Positions 24,673-37,800 of a stretch of DNA of 64,000 nucleotides are shown here, in pieces. The stretch comes from Lycocorax pyrrhopterus obiensis (lineage: Eukaryota; Chordata; Aves; Passeriformes; Paradisaeidae). The notes below the pieces were generated by a model that saw only the letters and a program-made list of their open reading frames with translations, ran no database searches and was not told where the DNA came from. Position numbers and translations under genes: made by a program. How positions within the stretch are numbered: the first letter of the stretch is position 1; each line of letters opens with the position of its first letter. Where the stretch lies: NCBI GenBank assembly GCA_014706295.1, contig JACSVZ010000016.1, positions 7,855,168-7,919,167 of the forward strand, in the 5' to 3' direction.

Positions 24673-26840
24673 AACCTAAATAATTAATGGGAGTTGACAT
24701 ATTTGTTGTGAAAAAGTAAAAATATTGACAAATTGGATTTTGACTTTTTGAGATCTGTTGTTTCCCACTGCTCTATGCCCAGCCCCCACACCCAACTAGA
24801 GATTTGATTTTTTAAAGATAAAGAGTTTCTATGAATATTTAAATAAATTCTTCTGAATAAATGATGTATTAAATCCGATTTTAAAAATCCAACCCTCCCT
24901 ACCCTCTTTAGGTTCTCAAGTATAGTAATCAACCTGAATGTAATACTTTGAATTTCTATTAAGATACCTGAAAATAAATGTATGGCTGTCTATGAATGAA
25001 ATAAAACACATCTGTCATTTGTAAAAAATATAATCCAGTGCACAATGAGACCAAGTAAACAAAATATTCCAAGCTCATTGTGTTGTGAATGACAAAAGAG
25101 CCTCAGAACTCTGTCTGCTGCTCCTTGCACATGTCTGTGGTACAGATCCTGTGTGTCTTTGCTGACAGCACAGCTCAAAATTCTTCAGTACAGGGAATAC
25201 TTGGAAGACTACAAAGCTCAGATTTCAAGTTCCCTGAAATTTGGGGTGCAAAAATTGCATCTTTAGAATGAGGAGAGCAGGACTTTGCCTGCTCTGCCAG
25301 CACTGCTGACACCCTCTCCATCTGCTCTTAGTTTCTGTGTGTGTAAAATGCAGTTATACTGTTTGGGAGGAGTAGCAAGCACAGCTCTCTTACACGTTTG
25401 ACATTTTTTTAGATCTTTAATTTAAATTGTAATAGCTGAAGTGTTTATCGACAACTTGAGTGACAGGGTCCCCATGTTCTTGTAGAGCCTGAACCAACAC
25501 TTAATAATAAGAGTTTTATTAACTCACTGAAGTGGAGATATGGTCCTTATATGGACGAGATCTGGATGCTACCTGGACAAATCTGGACTCTTCCAGCAAA
25601 AACACAGCTTCTAAAGAAGGATATGTAAGGAGATGTAGCAGACGGCTTTGCCACTGACTGCTGTCTGGGAGTCCTAGGGACTTGAACACAAGTAAACAGA
25701 ATCTACTTATTAGTGTTAAATATTTACTCAAATTTTCTAAAGAAGAATGAAACAAATTTAACAATTATTGGGACCTAGCCTTAAAACTGTAGTTTCCTAA
25801 ATACTGGTCACTATTTTTCATCAATCTTGGAAATTCCCATTTAGTTGCTTAGAATTTTTGTGACCTTTTTAAGTTCTTTTTCATGTTGATTCGTGAATAT
25901 GGATTTGAGATGCAAGCCCCAGCATTTAAAGTTTTCAAATATTGGCCTTCAGCTATAATTTACAGGATATTTTTGCCATGTGCTAGGAATTTTTTCTAGC
26001 CTAGGAGATGGGTTTACTATCTTAAGCCTTGTAAAAATACTATCTTTGACTATCTTATAATTACTGATTGACTTATTTCTGCAAGTAATAGAGTGTGCTG
26101 TGATGGCATTCAGGAAAAATCGTGGTCTTGTTCTTTAAATGCATCTACCCCATAGCACCATTTCTGAGTAGAGTTTTTTGCATTTGTTGTTGTAATGAAA
26201 TAGGTAACCGACATTAACAGCAATAAAAGGGTCTTTGAATGCTCTTGCAGTGGTTTGTCTTGCAAGCTTTCCTCATATAATCTGTGGATTGGCTCAATGG
26301 ACTAAGGATCTCTGCTTCTGTAGTTAGATTAATTAAATGCAAAATACATTGCTTTAACTCTGAACCTCTTGCCATTTGCATGGATAAGGAAAACTGAGGA
26401 AAACAGTCCCTAAAACTTCTGATGTTTCTTTTCATTTCTCATTTCTTTTTTTTCCATCATCTCCAATGTTTAAATAAGGTTTTTCTGGCAGTATATGAAA
26501 TTAGCATCTAGTGGTAATTACTTTGAATGATCATAATAATTTTGAGATGTATAGAAGTTTGTTTCTGTGTCTGTTTAATTTGCTGCTCTGGAAATTATCT
26601 TAAAATGTATTGCTCTATAAAAGAACTTTACTGAATGAACTGAATTCCACTCTCTTTTATTCTCTCTTTTTGGTTACAATATATCTTCTTACTGTGTCCA
26701 TGTCAGTTATATCAAAATAATAAGTAACCAAGAAAATTCAGCAGTGTTTTAAGGGTGAGCATAGGGATGAAACAACTCCTAGGAGATGAATGCTTATTGT
26801 CAGTTTGTGGAGAGGTTTCCATGATGTACAGTTTGCATTT
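24673..26840. other. AT-rich non-coding stretch
   Basis: No exon, transposon or RNA gene is recognised. Open frames are 60-82 codons with random composition. Several short T and A runs are present. Confidence 0.6.
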
Positions 26841-27130
26841 GCTCAGATGATAATACCTGGCTGCAGGTGACCTTTCAGCATGTTCCCCCTTCCTATTAAA
26901 CCCCTGTTGTTGCTTAAAATAAAGTGACTATTCGATAAAACCCAGCAAAAGGCCTCAGGGCTACTCACTTCTAAAAAACAAACTGAACCTATCAGATAAA
27001 GCTGTCAGGGCTTGGGCTTTATCTAACGCTGCACACTCTTTTATAAATTGATTCACTTTTCTGCCAACCCCACACGTCCGTGAAATAGCTTGGCTGCAGC
27101 TACAAGTACAATTATTATTCCACCCGGGGT
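26841..27130. promoter_or_regulatory. Candidate regulatory block with inverted GATA pair
   Basis: The core is a perfect 9-bp inverted repeat, AGATAAAGC at 26994-27002 and GCTTTATCT at 27016-27024, separated by 13 bases. Each arm contains a consensus WGATAR GATA-factor site, so there is one on each strand. CAGGTG and CAGCT E-box-like strings lie nearby, and the block is free of simple repeats. GATA factors are known to bind paired sites, and composite GATA/E-box elements occur in vertebrate enhancers. That this one is active is inference. Confidence 0.3.
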
Positions 27131-27189
27131 GATTTGTGCAGTCTTAGAGCCCGGCACACATCCATTTGTACTCGGGGAGATGGGAGATA

Positions 27190-27345
27190 AGGCAGACACC
27201 AGCCTGCACTCCAGGCAGGCAGAGCCCGCCGGCTCTGCCGGGGCTCAGGGCAGCCCAGCCCTGTGGAGTGGGCACAGCCTGGGGCAGCCGGACCGGCCAC
27301 AGCCACAGCCAGGCTTGGGGACAGTCCCACTGCCCAAAGCCATGG
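27190..27345. other. Short GC-rich patch
   Basis: About 155 bases of high GC with CpGs include a small hairpin GAGCC-CGCC-GGCTC near 27226-27239. Open frames of 62-140 codons cover it on both strands; their Ala/Pro/Gly-rich translations reflect composition. It lies immediately after the GATA-pair block and before the pyrimidine minisatellite. Confidence 0.4.
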
Positions 27346-27588
27346 CCTTGGTAGCTGGCTGCATGCAGACTATGTCCCTGAGGGATCTGTCTGGTACTGA
27401 CTCTAGGAGGACCATTCATGCTCACAGATGTCTGCAGGCCCTTACAAAAATCGATGGCATGTACCTATTTTCCTGTGTCACAAATATAGGTAGTTATGTG
27501 GGTGTGTGTTAAGACAACTTTGTAATTGCATTGTTTGCAATTTTATATAAACCAAAAAAAGTTGGGGTTTTTTTTTCAGGAAATATTT

Positions 27589-27732
27589 CCTTTCCCCTTC
27601 CCTTTTCCCTTCCCTTTCCCCTTCCCTTTTCCCTTCCCTTTCCCCTTCCCTTTTCCCTTCCCTTTCCCCTTCCCTTTTCCCTTCCCTTTTCCCTTCCCTT
27701 TTCCCTTCCCTTTTCCCTTCCCTTTTCCCTTC
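27589..27732 (+). repeat. 12-bp pyrimidine minisatellite, 12 units
   Basis: Twelve contiguous 12-bp units cover 144 bases. Two variants occur: A = CCTTTCCCCTTC (units 1, 3, 5, 7) and B = CCTTTTCCCTTC (units 2, 4, 6 and 8-12). The first eight units therefore alternate A-B as a 24-bp higher-order repeat, and the last four are pure B. The pyrimidine run without any purine extends from 27586 to 27744. Because 12 is a multiple of 3, several frames stay open and give artefactual Phe-Pro or Lys-Arg-Glu-Gly repeat proteins on the two strands. Confidence 0.97.
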
Positions 27733-27744
27733 CTTTTCTTCCCT

Positions 27745-30329
27745 ATGTTTTCTTCCCTTTTTTTTCCCCTCCAAGGGTTAATACTTAAACTCTTTACTTT
27801 CTTAGAGTGGGGAAAAAAGTTAAATCTTAGATGGACACCACCTTGCTAATAACACATCAGGGAGCACATTACTTAGAGCACATGACTGCTTGGATCTGTG
27901 CTGTGGATCTTGTGTTTTCATTTCTTCCCTTGTAGTCTGAGTAGACTCACTGAGGAACAGTGGAATGTGCATGTGCCTTTATCTACTTAGCTTAGCAAAA
28001 TCCAGCAAAGATTAAACATGGAATATTCTCAGAATGTAATGACTAGGTATAAAAATATAATTACTTTAGGACTATAAACGCAGACATTAAATGCAGGTAT
28101 AGGGGTAGTATCTAAAGCTATTTAATTTTACTTTAAAAAGTAAAGAAGCCTCCACATTAAAACATGTCAATATTTCAAATTTATAATGTTCATTGAACCA
28201 ATTGTAAAGAAAAAACAGATAACCAACAAAATAAATAATGAAATAAAGTACAAACATGCCACCTTTTGTAATCATTATAGGGTCTTATTTTCTCACGAGT
28301 AGAATTAGTTTGCCAGCTGGCAATTGGAAATACGTTTTGTTAAAAATATAGTTTGAAATTTGGGTGATGGGAATAGTTGTTCAAAGTACACTATCTTTTC
28401 TTGAAGCAGAAAAAATAACCCTTGTGGGTAATTTTATGCCATTGCAGATTTTTCTAATAAAGCTACTTGTATTGCATTATGTCAGAATATTGATCTGATA
28501 AAAATTTTCTATTTAAATTACTATTTCTTCAAATAAAAAATTCAAGTACATTGTGAGTACTTGAAGAAAATATTTCAATTTTTTTCAATAATTCATAGAG
28601 TTTTTTCTAGTTTATTTTTAATTGCAATTAAAAAAAAAGGCTTTTTATTTTTTTTATCATAAACTCAGTTTCCCTACTCCCTGCCCCAGTGGCCTGGTAG
28701 AAGAAAAATGTAATTGCCTTTATAAAAACATTCTGTCTAACAAGTTTTAACTTAAATTATCATAAAAAGGCAAAATAGAGAGTTCTCTGAGTTGGAAAGA
28801 AAGAAAGAATCTGTCTCTGGTCTGCTTGGATAGACTGACGTGCTCACAGCCAGTGGAAATACAGCTGGATGAGGCACTGAGACCACACCTCTTCAAAGGG
28901 GAGCTCCGAAAGCTGTTATTGTTTCATTCTGCTGGAAAAAGATCCAATAGATAGTACTATTGCTAACATTCCTAAAATGGAAGCCTAAAGGTTTAATTAA
29001 TTTGATTAAAGAAAAGTAAACAAATACGGAAAAGTTCAGAGAGCAGCAGTTCTCACTGATGTCATGGAAAATGTGTTGACTGGGCAATTTTTAAAAGTAA
29101 GTCACATGTTGGAAAGCAGCTCCTGTAATGCTGGGAGCAAAGAAAATAAACATGCAAGCATTGGAAAGTAAAGACAATTGTTTAATAGGATGTGGCAACT
29201 GGAGAAAATCTCTCTCCTCAGCCAAACTCAGTGTTCACAGCTATATTTCCAACCACCAGCATCAGTGGTCAGATGAAAAAAATGCATGTGTATCATTTAC
29301 AGCTCTTTTTCTTTGCTGCTCCCGTTCTGAACAAAAGGACAAGTTTCAATCCATAGGCAGTAAGAGTATTGCTGAGCTGCACCATCTGTGAATGCAGAGG
29401 TGGAGATTACTCACAGCTCTTAGAGATCTGAACCCAACAATGAAGGATTATTGAAGGATGTGCCTAAAGTAATAAAGAAATATACCTTTAAAAGTAAAGA
29501 GAAGTAGCTACATACTTTTGCTAGGAATGCACTTTTATACTGGGTTGCTTTTTGTCCCAAAAGTCTTATTTTTTTCCCATATTAATTCTACTATCTTGTG
29601 ACTGAGAGCAAGCTTGCAAATTAAGATGTTTCATAGGCTTTTGATCATCACAAAAATATGTGAATCTTCTTTGAAGCTCCTGTATTAGCCTACCATGCTG
29701 CTCTGGGAAAGGATATGACTAAGTCAGAGATGGTTTCATGCTGGATTTGGCCTTCAGGCTCCCAGCTAATGGTTTTGAGTGTAACTAAATATATACAATA
29801 AACTAAACAGGCTTTGGTCGGATTTGGTTTTGTTTTGTTTTGTTTTTCACAATTGACACAGCGCAATGCTATTTAAAGTGTGAAAAGAATTCTGCTTAAA
29901 GAAACTGCAAAGTGGCAGAACAGTTTTCCCCAGAGAGAGAATGTGCAATATCCAACATACAAACTGTAGGGTCCACTGAATAAGAAAGGGTACAAGGAAA
30001 ACTCATTTTGAAGAAGCAGAGATCAATATTTCCTGCAGCAAATGCTGTCAAAAAAAAGCAGCATCAAGAAGAAAGATGCTGTAACATTAAAAGAAACAAG
30101 ATTTACTATATTACTTATGGCATAGAAAAGGACTGAGATATTTTTTAAAAATGATTGGTGGAGTAAACTCAGGGCTTTGAAAGATATGGCTGTACCAGCA
30201 TCTTAATATAACACACAGACAAATGTTAGTCTCACAATTTATCTTAGTTCAGTTGCTCCAGAGTACAAAACAGATATACTGGTAATTAAATTAAACTTGT
30301 TGTTTCTTTCTTTCTTTCAGTGTTGGTTA
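27745..30329. other. AT-rich non-coding stretch
   Basis: No gene or mobile element is recognised. There are short simple tracts, including GTTTT units at about 29825-29847 and a TTTC run just before 30320. Open frames are at most 87 codons and without family resemblance. Confidence 0.6.
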
Positions 30330-30880
30330 GCTAGAAACCATTTTTTGCGACTTAGCAATAACAAGCATTGATTTGTGTGCCTTGTAATCTATTTGTTCTT
30401 GCATGCGTCTCACCCACACCCACCCACGCTCTTGGCTTCAAGTAATCACAATGCCACAGTGCTGGAGGGGGAACACAATTTTTAGCATGTAATCACTGTG
30501 AGAAGGTCATAATCCCTCACTTTTAGCCAGCTGTTGTCACAATTTCACACTGACAATTCTGGCACAATGGATGAAATGTATAAAAATTGCTCTCAATGAG
30601 AAATAGTCCCCATTAAGTTACTCGGTTACAGGATGGAGAGAGACTGATTTATGCCCTGTGCCGTGTATAAAGTTGTAGTCGATTCACTTTGGACAAAAAT
30701 GTTAAATGAACTAATTAAAGAATAAGCCCTAACCAGATGGGTTTGTTGCTGCATCAGTAAATACAGGCCAGTAATAAATGATCTGCAGATTCAGTTTTTA
30801 AACTATCCATGGATAATTCTAATTAAATTGCCCTGCTAAGAGTACACCAAAATACCATAATAAATGCAAAGTATCTGATC
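30330..30880. promoter_or_regulatory. Candidate conserved non-coding element with homeodomain and E-box motifs
   Basis: About 550 bases free of simple repeats contain two TAATTA cores (30712-30717 and 30820-30825), an E-box CAGCTG at 30528-30533 and a perfect 12-bp palindrome TATCCATGGATA at 30804-30815. No long open frame exists. A pyrimidine tract ending in CAG sits just before it (about 30302-30320), so a splice acceptor is conceivable, but no exon follows convincingly. The enhancer-like reading is inference; cross-species alignment would settle it. Confidence 0.3.
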
Positions 30881-31619
30881 CAGAAGAATTGCTGGAGTGT
30901 GTTTTAGCATATTAGTTTCATTATGTAAATGGGAGCCCCTGAGGGTTGTTCTGAGGGCTAAAACTCTCCCTGCCAGAGGTAGAAATATGTCAGAGTACCT
31001 GCTTTTCCTAGGAAAAGACTTAACAAAATCATGGTGTGTATTCTTCTAAGAGCATCAAACTAGGTTTTAGCAAAAAGAGATTGAATTTTGGTTCTATATA
31101 AAGAGATGAGGGGGAAAATACAATTTATAGGGTTGTGAATGACTTTTTCAAAGTGAAGTTAATTTTGAGGCAATTGTCTGAACAGATAACTGAAAAGTCT
31201 GACACATGGACGTGCACATCAGCTAAAAATTCTGGTACAGGAGATTGAATCTAGGGTGGAAAAGTGAGGGTTTGGGTGCCCAGAGCTTTTCAGCTGCAGC
31301 CACACTCAGTGGAGCTCCTCACACCACAGACCACATGAAGAAGCTCTGAGACCTCTCTAGAACTAAATATTTCTGACATGTTTATATTAGGACGATTAAA
31401 ATCTATTTAAAATACATAATCCTTTGGAGGAAGAATGGAGGAAATCACCACCCCTCACTTTTGGTCTGCTCTTAATTACAATTTCCTACCAGAAATTCTG
31501 ACACAAGAAATCAACTATACAAAAACCATCCTACTTCATATATTAGAAGCAGGTGTTGGTTTCATTAAGTCCATTTCACCAGCTTTTTCACTTGGCCACA
31601 TTTCAAGATTTGGCAAAAA
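30881..31619. other. Non-coding stretch
   Basis: Nothing recognisable. A 166-codon plus-strand frame begins at 31435 and runs into the pyrimidine-rich tract that follows. Its length is explained by that tract, and it shows no domain. Confidence 0.55.
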
Positions 31620-31860
31620 GAGAATTGTTTCCTCATTCTCTCTCCACCATTTCTCTCCACCCTCTCTGTGTCTCTTTGCTCTTTTCTCTCCCCACTCATG
31701 CTCCCTTGCTCGTGCACTCACACGTGCTGTCACACGCCTGCTTTTTCCCTCTCACATGCTCTTGCTCTCTCTTTCCCTCCTGCTTATTTTCACCTCCCTT
31801 CTCTCTCTCCCTTTTCCATCTCCCTTCTCCTATCTTTCCTTGTCTGGATTTTCCTCTGTA
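31620..31860 (+). repeat. Imperfect CT-rich (polypyrimidine) tract
   Basis: About 240 bases are dominated by C and T on the plus strand, with CTCTCT, CCCTT and TCTCC runs interrupted by short CACA/ACGTG segments. Three overlapping open frames (60-166 codons) rich in Ser, Leu, Pro and Phe arise from this composition. It is irregular, unlike the ordered minisatellite at 27589. Confidence 0.75.
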
Positions 31861-34800
31861 AAATTTGTTGCATTGTATGAAAATGAGATGCAAATTATAA
31901 ATTTGCAGTCAGGTCTAGAATATCAGAGCCCGTAAAAATAGCTGTATAGGATTCTGTTTCAATGCTCAGTCTCTGAAAATAAGAAAATGTCACTGTAGTT
32001 GCAAAAACTTTGTTCTTTATATTTAATATACTTAATAGTCCTTAATACTGAAAGAAAAGCTGACTTCAGGGCTCATCCAAGCTGGTAACAACTGAGGACT
32101 TGGAAGATCAGAGGCTGCATTTACAAGATAATATTCACTACCATAATGCAACCTTACAATATTAGATTCTTACCAAACCATTTATACTTTTTCAGACATG
32201 AGCTTCTGCTTGCTGCCTTTGTGCCACTGAAAGGAAGTAGAGAGAAGTATTTACGTGGGGTGTTTGCAGCATTTAATCAATCGATGCTCAAACCTTGGCA
32301 GCCTCTAAAAAATAGCCCACTGCTATAGGTGTCTTTTAATCCTGCTACCCTACAATGTCTATCTCTTTGATGTGGCAATTTAATTAGCAGAACACTAATT
32401 GCTAGAACTGTGGGACCTTCACAGCCACATCTTACAAACAAGATCCTTGTTCAAAATAAAAATAAAAATGATAGAAAATCCCAATCTCTTTGAACTGTCA
32501 TTACAGAGAAACCTCTTGCTAATTTCCCCAGACTTTTTATTTTTTTTCCCTCTGTTTCTCTCATATCTCCTCAGACTTAAAGAAATCCTTGCTGTTCCTA
32601 ATCTCTTTTCTGATTTGACCTATCTTACCTTCATTTCTCTAGTTTCTCTTGTGTATCTAGGAAGCCACTTAAAGGATCTTGTTCCTCTTTGTACATCCTG
32701 AACGTGGCCATATCAATATCCAGTGCAGGAAAAGATTTAAAAAAAGCTGTTCTGTTGGGTTGGTTTTGTTAAGCAGGATTTCCTCCTACATCATGCTTCT
32801 GATTAGGCTCTAGATTTGGGAAGCACATAGAGCACTTTCTTGTTTAACTTTATTTAGGGAAGCAGCTCAGCACACTTGAGCCTTATTCTTTTCAATATAT
32901 AACCATCCTCCTGAGTTTAGACAAAGCCTGTTTCCACAAAGCCGCTGGTATTTTAGAAAATTTACATGATGTTAATAAGAATAGAAATATTTTTATGATG
33001 CTGAGCTTAGCAGTGTTGAACTTCTGGACAAAACTTAGGGACTTCCTATAGCTCTGGCTCTCCAGAGTTTGCATACATGCCAATGATTGTAGTGAATCAC
33101 TGGGGCAGGAAATACTTGTGAATGTTTGGGGGGGGACAAAACAGTGTTGCCAGATTTAAGGTCTGTCATGTCACTTACTTGAAGGAGATGCACATCCCAA
33201 CTTGTGATTTTGAGAGGATCGTGGTAGGTTAAGTGGAAAATGTGGATATTTGTTAAATTAATTTCTTTGCTTAAAAGTTGGGAGGAGATAAACCTTTCAG
33301 GGAATCAGAAAATCTTGAGGAAGTTCTTTTCTCTTTCTTTTTCATTATAGACAGTCCCTTTATGTGAAAAATAAGCCCCATGGCATGAGAAAGGTGAAAT
33401 GGTGGCTGCTCAGGAGGGTGAGAGCTGACTAGGCACAGAACAGGAATTCAGTTTGGTGCAGTGAAGGTTTCTAATTTTAGAACCCAATTTTGCAAGTGCC
33501 TCAGCATGTACATAACTCTGCTCACAACCAGAGAGGAAGGAAGCATAAACACAGGTTTCTGCAAGACCTTTTGTGCAATTTCTGAATGGATTTCTTCCAT
33601 AAGTCCAGAGATAAATTGATGATAGTAATTAAACAGCTGAACTTTGTTTAGTTTGGAGTGCTTTTGCTTTTTTTTTTCCTTTTTTGGTTTGGGGTCACAG
33701 AAAATCTTTCTGTAAAAAAACAGATATTTTTTTCCATATAGTATATTAAACATAATTTCATGAGAACACTTATCTGGCTTAGGGGATTTTTAAAATGTAT
33801 TTAAATCTGACTCATTCTTTCTTCTCTTTCCTCTTGTTTGTAGCCTCATTTTTTTTTTAATTCACAAGTGCTGTCAGCTCTCAAGGCATGCTGTGACTGA
33901 ATATCATCTTCCAGAGACCTCTATGGCTTTCACTGGGCTTTTTCTTAGTGAGTCATTTCTCTAAGGATCTTTCTCTTACTGTGCTGAATACAGTTTCACT
34001 ATGATGAGGCTCTGTTATCTGTGACATGTTATAACCATGCTTATATGTGTACTTTGTAGCAATATCTTTAAAAACGAAGAAAAATACTTTTCTAGAAGTG
34101 GGAGGGAAATAGATTACCTGAAAAAAACAAAAAAAGGGGCATCTGTTTTCAACATTTTGACATTTTTTTGTATACATACAGATTGCGCCAAAACTACTTA
34201 TGAAAATCAGGAAAAAGGAATTTCTATTTAGAAAGCCTTAAAAACGAGTATCAAGAGCAGCCACCTCTCAGCTGTTCCCAAGTGTTGAGTGATTCAGGCT
34301 GGTGGCTGGAGCAATTCACTCAAACACGGCCTAGTTTTATGTCATGGTGATTTTAGCATTGGGCTTATTCCACCATGGCTGAAAACCAGAAAGCAAGAGA
34401 TCTGACCAAAGTTTTCATTTTAACCCAAATTAACCCTAATAATACTTTGTGTTAGAAAGATTTTCTCTTAACAAAAACCCTAAAATTTTCAAGGTATTGA
34501 AATCTACTTATGTGTCCTTTTTTTTTGAGGAGTATTGGAGAAAAAATATGGCGTTCAAAATGTTAGGGTTTTTTTAATCTTATTAATCTAACTGAATTCA
34601 AATGTATCTCACAAATATAATCTTAGTTTCTGGCATTGCTGTGGGAAAATAAACTAAAAGTATTTTATTAGTTCTATCTACAGGTTTTAGTCTCTGACTC
34701 ATAAAATCACGGGACTTGGTGAATGAATGGCAGTGATGTGTGGTCAATCACACTCGTGTGTGTGTGTACACATATATTCACCTTCAGACACAATGTAATC

Positions 34801-37800
34801 CCCTCAGTTTGGGTTCTTTTACAGGGTAAAATTAACTGGAATAAGTAATGCTCAAAGCAAAATACATAAGTCTAGCAAGTCTTTATTTATTTAGAAAGTA
34901 CTATTTTAGCTGAATGGGCATCACAAAGCCTTATTGGATTTATTTCTGATTTTTAGCTGAAAATTATTTGTAGTTGCTGTATTTACAGAAAAGTGCTTCT
35001 GTCATTTTCCTTATGAGTTTTTTAAGACTTAGAGGAAATAGGGTGCAGCTTAGGAAGCTTCACTGACCAGCTTGCTGTTACCACTGTTTAAGCAGGAGCT
35101 GGGAGCATTTACATCACTACAGTCTCTTTGTTGCATTTTAAATAGGTTCTTTCATTTGTTTTGTGAGTTTCCCTGATTAGTTATGAATCATTGTTTTGTT
35201 TTTATTTGAATAAGGCTCACTGCTAAACAAAAGTCTTTAATTCTGGGCTGGGAAGCTGCCTGAAAAGCACAAGGGATGAAGTTTTCTGTTCCAAATAACA
35301 ATTCAAAATGTCTCTTCAAGTTAATGTGATTTTTTTTTTTCCTCAAATCTAGTTAAATCAGTGCGAAAGTGTCTTGTTTATGTTCAGAAATATCATTCTA
35401 AATTTGTCTTCCCAAGAGTAGCTGTGGAGGGTGGTCCAGTTTCTCATCCAGTGGCATCTGAGGAGTGGGTCCCATGCACTTCCCGCTCCGGGAGCAGCAG
35501 GAATAATCTCCTGGGCCGAAAGAGGTGCCCAGACCGGCAAAGTGAGTCTGTGTCATTATAGACACACTCGCTTGGATGGACACTGGGGCAGTTTCTGTGT
35601 GCTGGATGGGGTTTGATTGTGTGGCTCATTTCACTGCAGCCTCTCACTGTCTCCTTAGCAAAGTCTTGTCAGAAATAGAATAGGTTCAAGGGAAAAAAAG
35701 GAGGTTTGTTTTGTTTGGGTTTTTTTCTTTCTCTTTGTTTAGTTTATACTTAAATCTCTCTCTATATATAAATATATGATAGTAGTGTAACTTTTTTTTT
35801 TAAATACCACTAGTGTTCAAAATCATGTTTATGTTTTAAAATTAGGATGACAGCTATTGCCCCTTAGGATTTTTAGTGGCAGACTCCTGTCGTAGCCGCT
35901 CTATGTATTTCCCATACGAGACATAAGGAGACATTTGGACACTGGAAGTTATGAAACCTTGTGTACTTATGTTCTGATGTCAAGAGAAACGGGGATCTTT
36001 TACCATTTTGGGAGGATTTCAATTCAGGTAGTGTGGGGAAATAAAAATAAGAAAGTTGATGGTACTGGAAGACAAATTGTGGGGTGGAAAAACTGAAAAA
36101 ATGCACAACATCAGGAGCCAGAGGTCCCACACTTATTTTTATAACACCCTTAAGTCAGGTCCTGTTGCAAAAGACACTGTAAAAATGTGTAATGAGAACA
36201 CTGGTCTGCCCTGAGTGTCTTATGGTTTCTATGAAGGTGATTTCCAGAGTGTGGAGGACAAATGATTCACTCAGGGTCATGCAGGAAGTGCCACAGCTGG
36301 GACAGCTAAGTTCAGGACTGTTCAGAGAGTACCCATGAGTGACAGCAGGAATTTGTAGCTTGCCCTTGTGGGGTTTTGTAGGGAAAATCTAACAAATTAC
36401 ACAGTAATTTGCTAATTAATGTGAGAAGGGGTCCAAGGTAATGGGTAGAATGTAAGGATATGAGATCTGCCTTTTGCGTGTATGGCTGTAGATGGTCAAA
36501 GTCTGTCTGATTCCTTTTAGATCTGCCCTCAAGGCTTTGCCACTGTAGCACAAGCAGGTGGAGAGAAGGGAAGTGACCAGCATGAGCTCACCCCCACACA
36601 TGCAACTCAGTTTGGAAAATTTGTCTGGATTTGGTGGGTTGGGCTGGATAGCACAGATTCAGAGTAGCTGGAGAAGCTCTCAGTTCTGGGAAGGAATGAA
36701 AAGCTTTAGATCAGTGATGAAAACTTAGGAAAGGCCATGTAAAAGTCCACGTTTGAAAATGTTGAATAATGCTATCATTATGCAGAAGGTTTTCTTATTT
36801 TACTTCTTAGACTCAAACAAGCTGTTCAGTGCCCTTTAGGCATATATGTATTTTTAATAAGTCCTTATCTTGCAATCCACTTTGAAGCAAAAACTAAACA
36901 GCAAAATAGAATAGAGGTAGGAAAAAAACAAATATTTTAATGAAACCCATGACTTATCTGAGCCAATTCCATACATCATATGTAGGAATTTGATTTATGT
37001 AGTAAGCAAATTAATACGGCAGCGAGATTTCCAACTGGAGCACATATTAATTTATTTTTACTGAAATATTTCTTAGTTTGTGTTTTTAATACATTATGAA
37101 ATGTGAAAGGAGTCTGCTACCCAGAACAAAAAGCTTCCTCACACTCACACATTGCTTAACCCAGTTGTGCTAATAAACCTTTATAGGCTATGTTTTCCCA
37201 GCCCAAATCTTAGCACAGCCTCAGAAGCTCAACCTGCTGAAATTTATGGGAAAACAACAACAGCTTGAAGGAGAAAAATGTGGTAGTAGAGGAGAAAGGA
37301 AATGTTCCTGTTCTCCCCACTGAGAAGACAAATGATGAGAGACTTTTTTCTTATTCTTTTTCTTTTTTTCCTCAAACCTCACAGCATTTCCCTCGCTTTC
37401 TGTAAGAAAAATTAGCCTTAAGAAAAAGAAATTCAATGATCATAAAGCATGAAGAGAAAGAGGAATTGATCTTGGATACAAGATGGGATTGAGCTATAAT
37501 ATAACAAGTTACAGGTCTTTTCCTACTGAAAAGCAGAACCAATTGATTTATTATCGTGACTCTCAGCTTGCATTTTTTTAGTAAGGAACTGTAGATGCAA
37601 GGTAGCACGTCTCCTTTGATTTGCCACACTATGTCTTAATTACCAGTGCTAGAAGTTCATGGCAGCATTTTCCAACTTCAAAGGTTTCCCAGCTTAAACA
37701 GCATGAATGGATCAGACTTGTAAGAACAGTGACAATGATATGGTGTCTTCATATTTTAGAATTGTCGGTTCATTTTTTATTTATTGTACATCAAAGTGAA

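Noticed and set aside
27090..27512. 140-codon plus-strand open frame
   Set aside because: It spans the GC-rich patch, is open on the opposite strand too, and has no recognisable domain.
27478..27849. Phe-Pro repeat and Lys-Arg-Glu-Gly repeat 'proteins'
   Set aside because: They are translations of a 12-bp pyrimidine minisatellite, whose period keeps frames open.
31435..31935. 166-codon plus-strand open frame
   Set aside because: Its length comes from a CT-rich tract poor in stop codons; the translation is low-complexity Ser/Leu/Pro/Phe.
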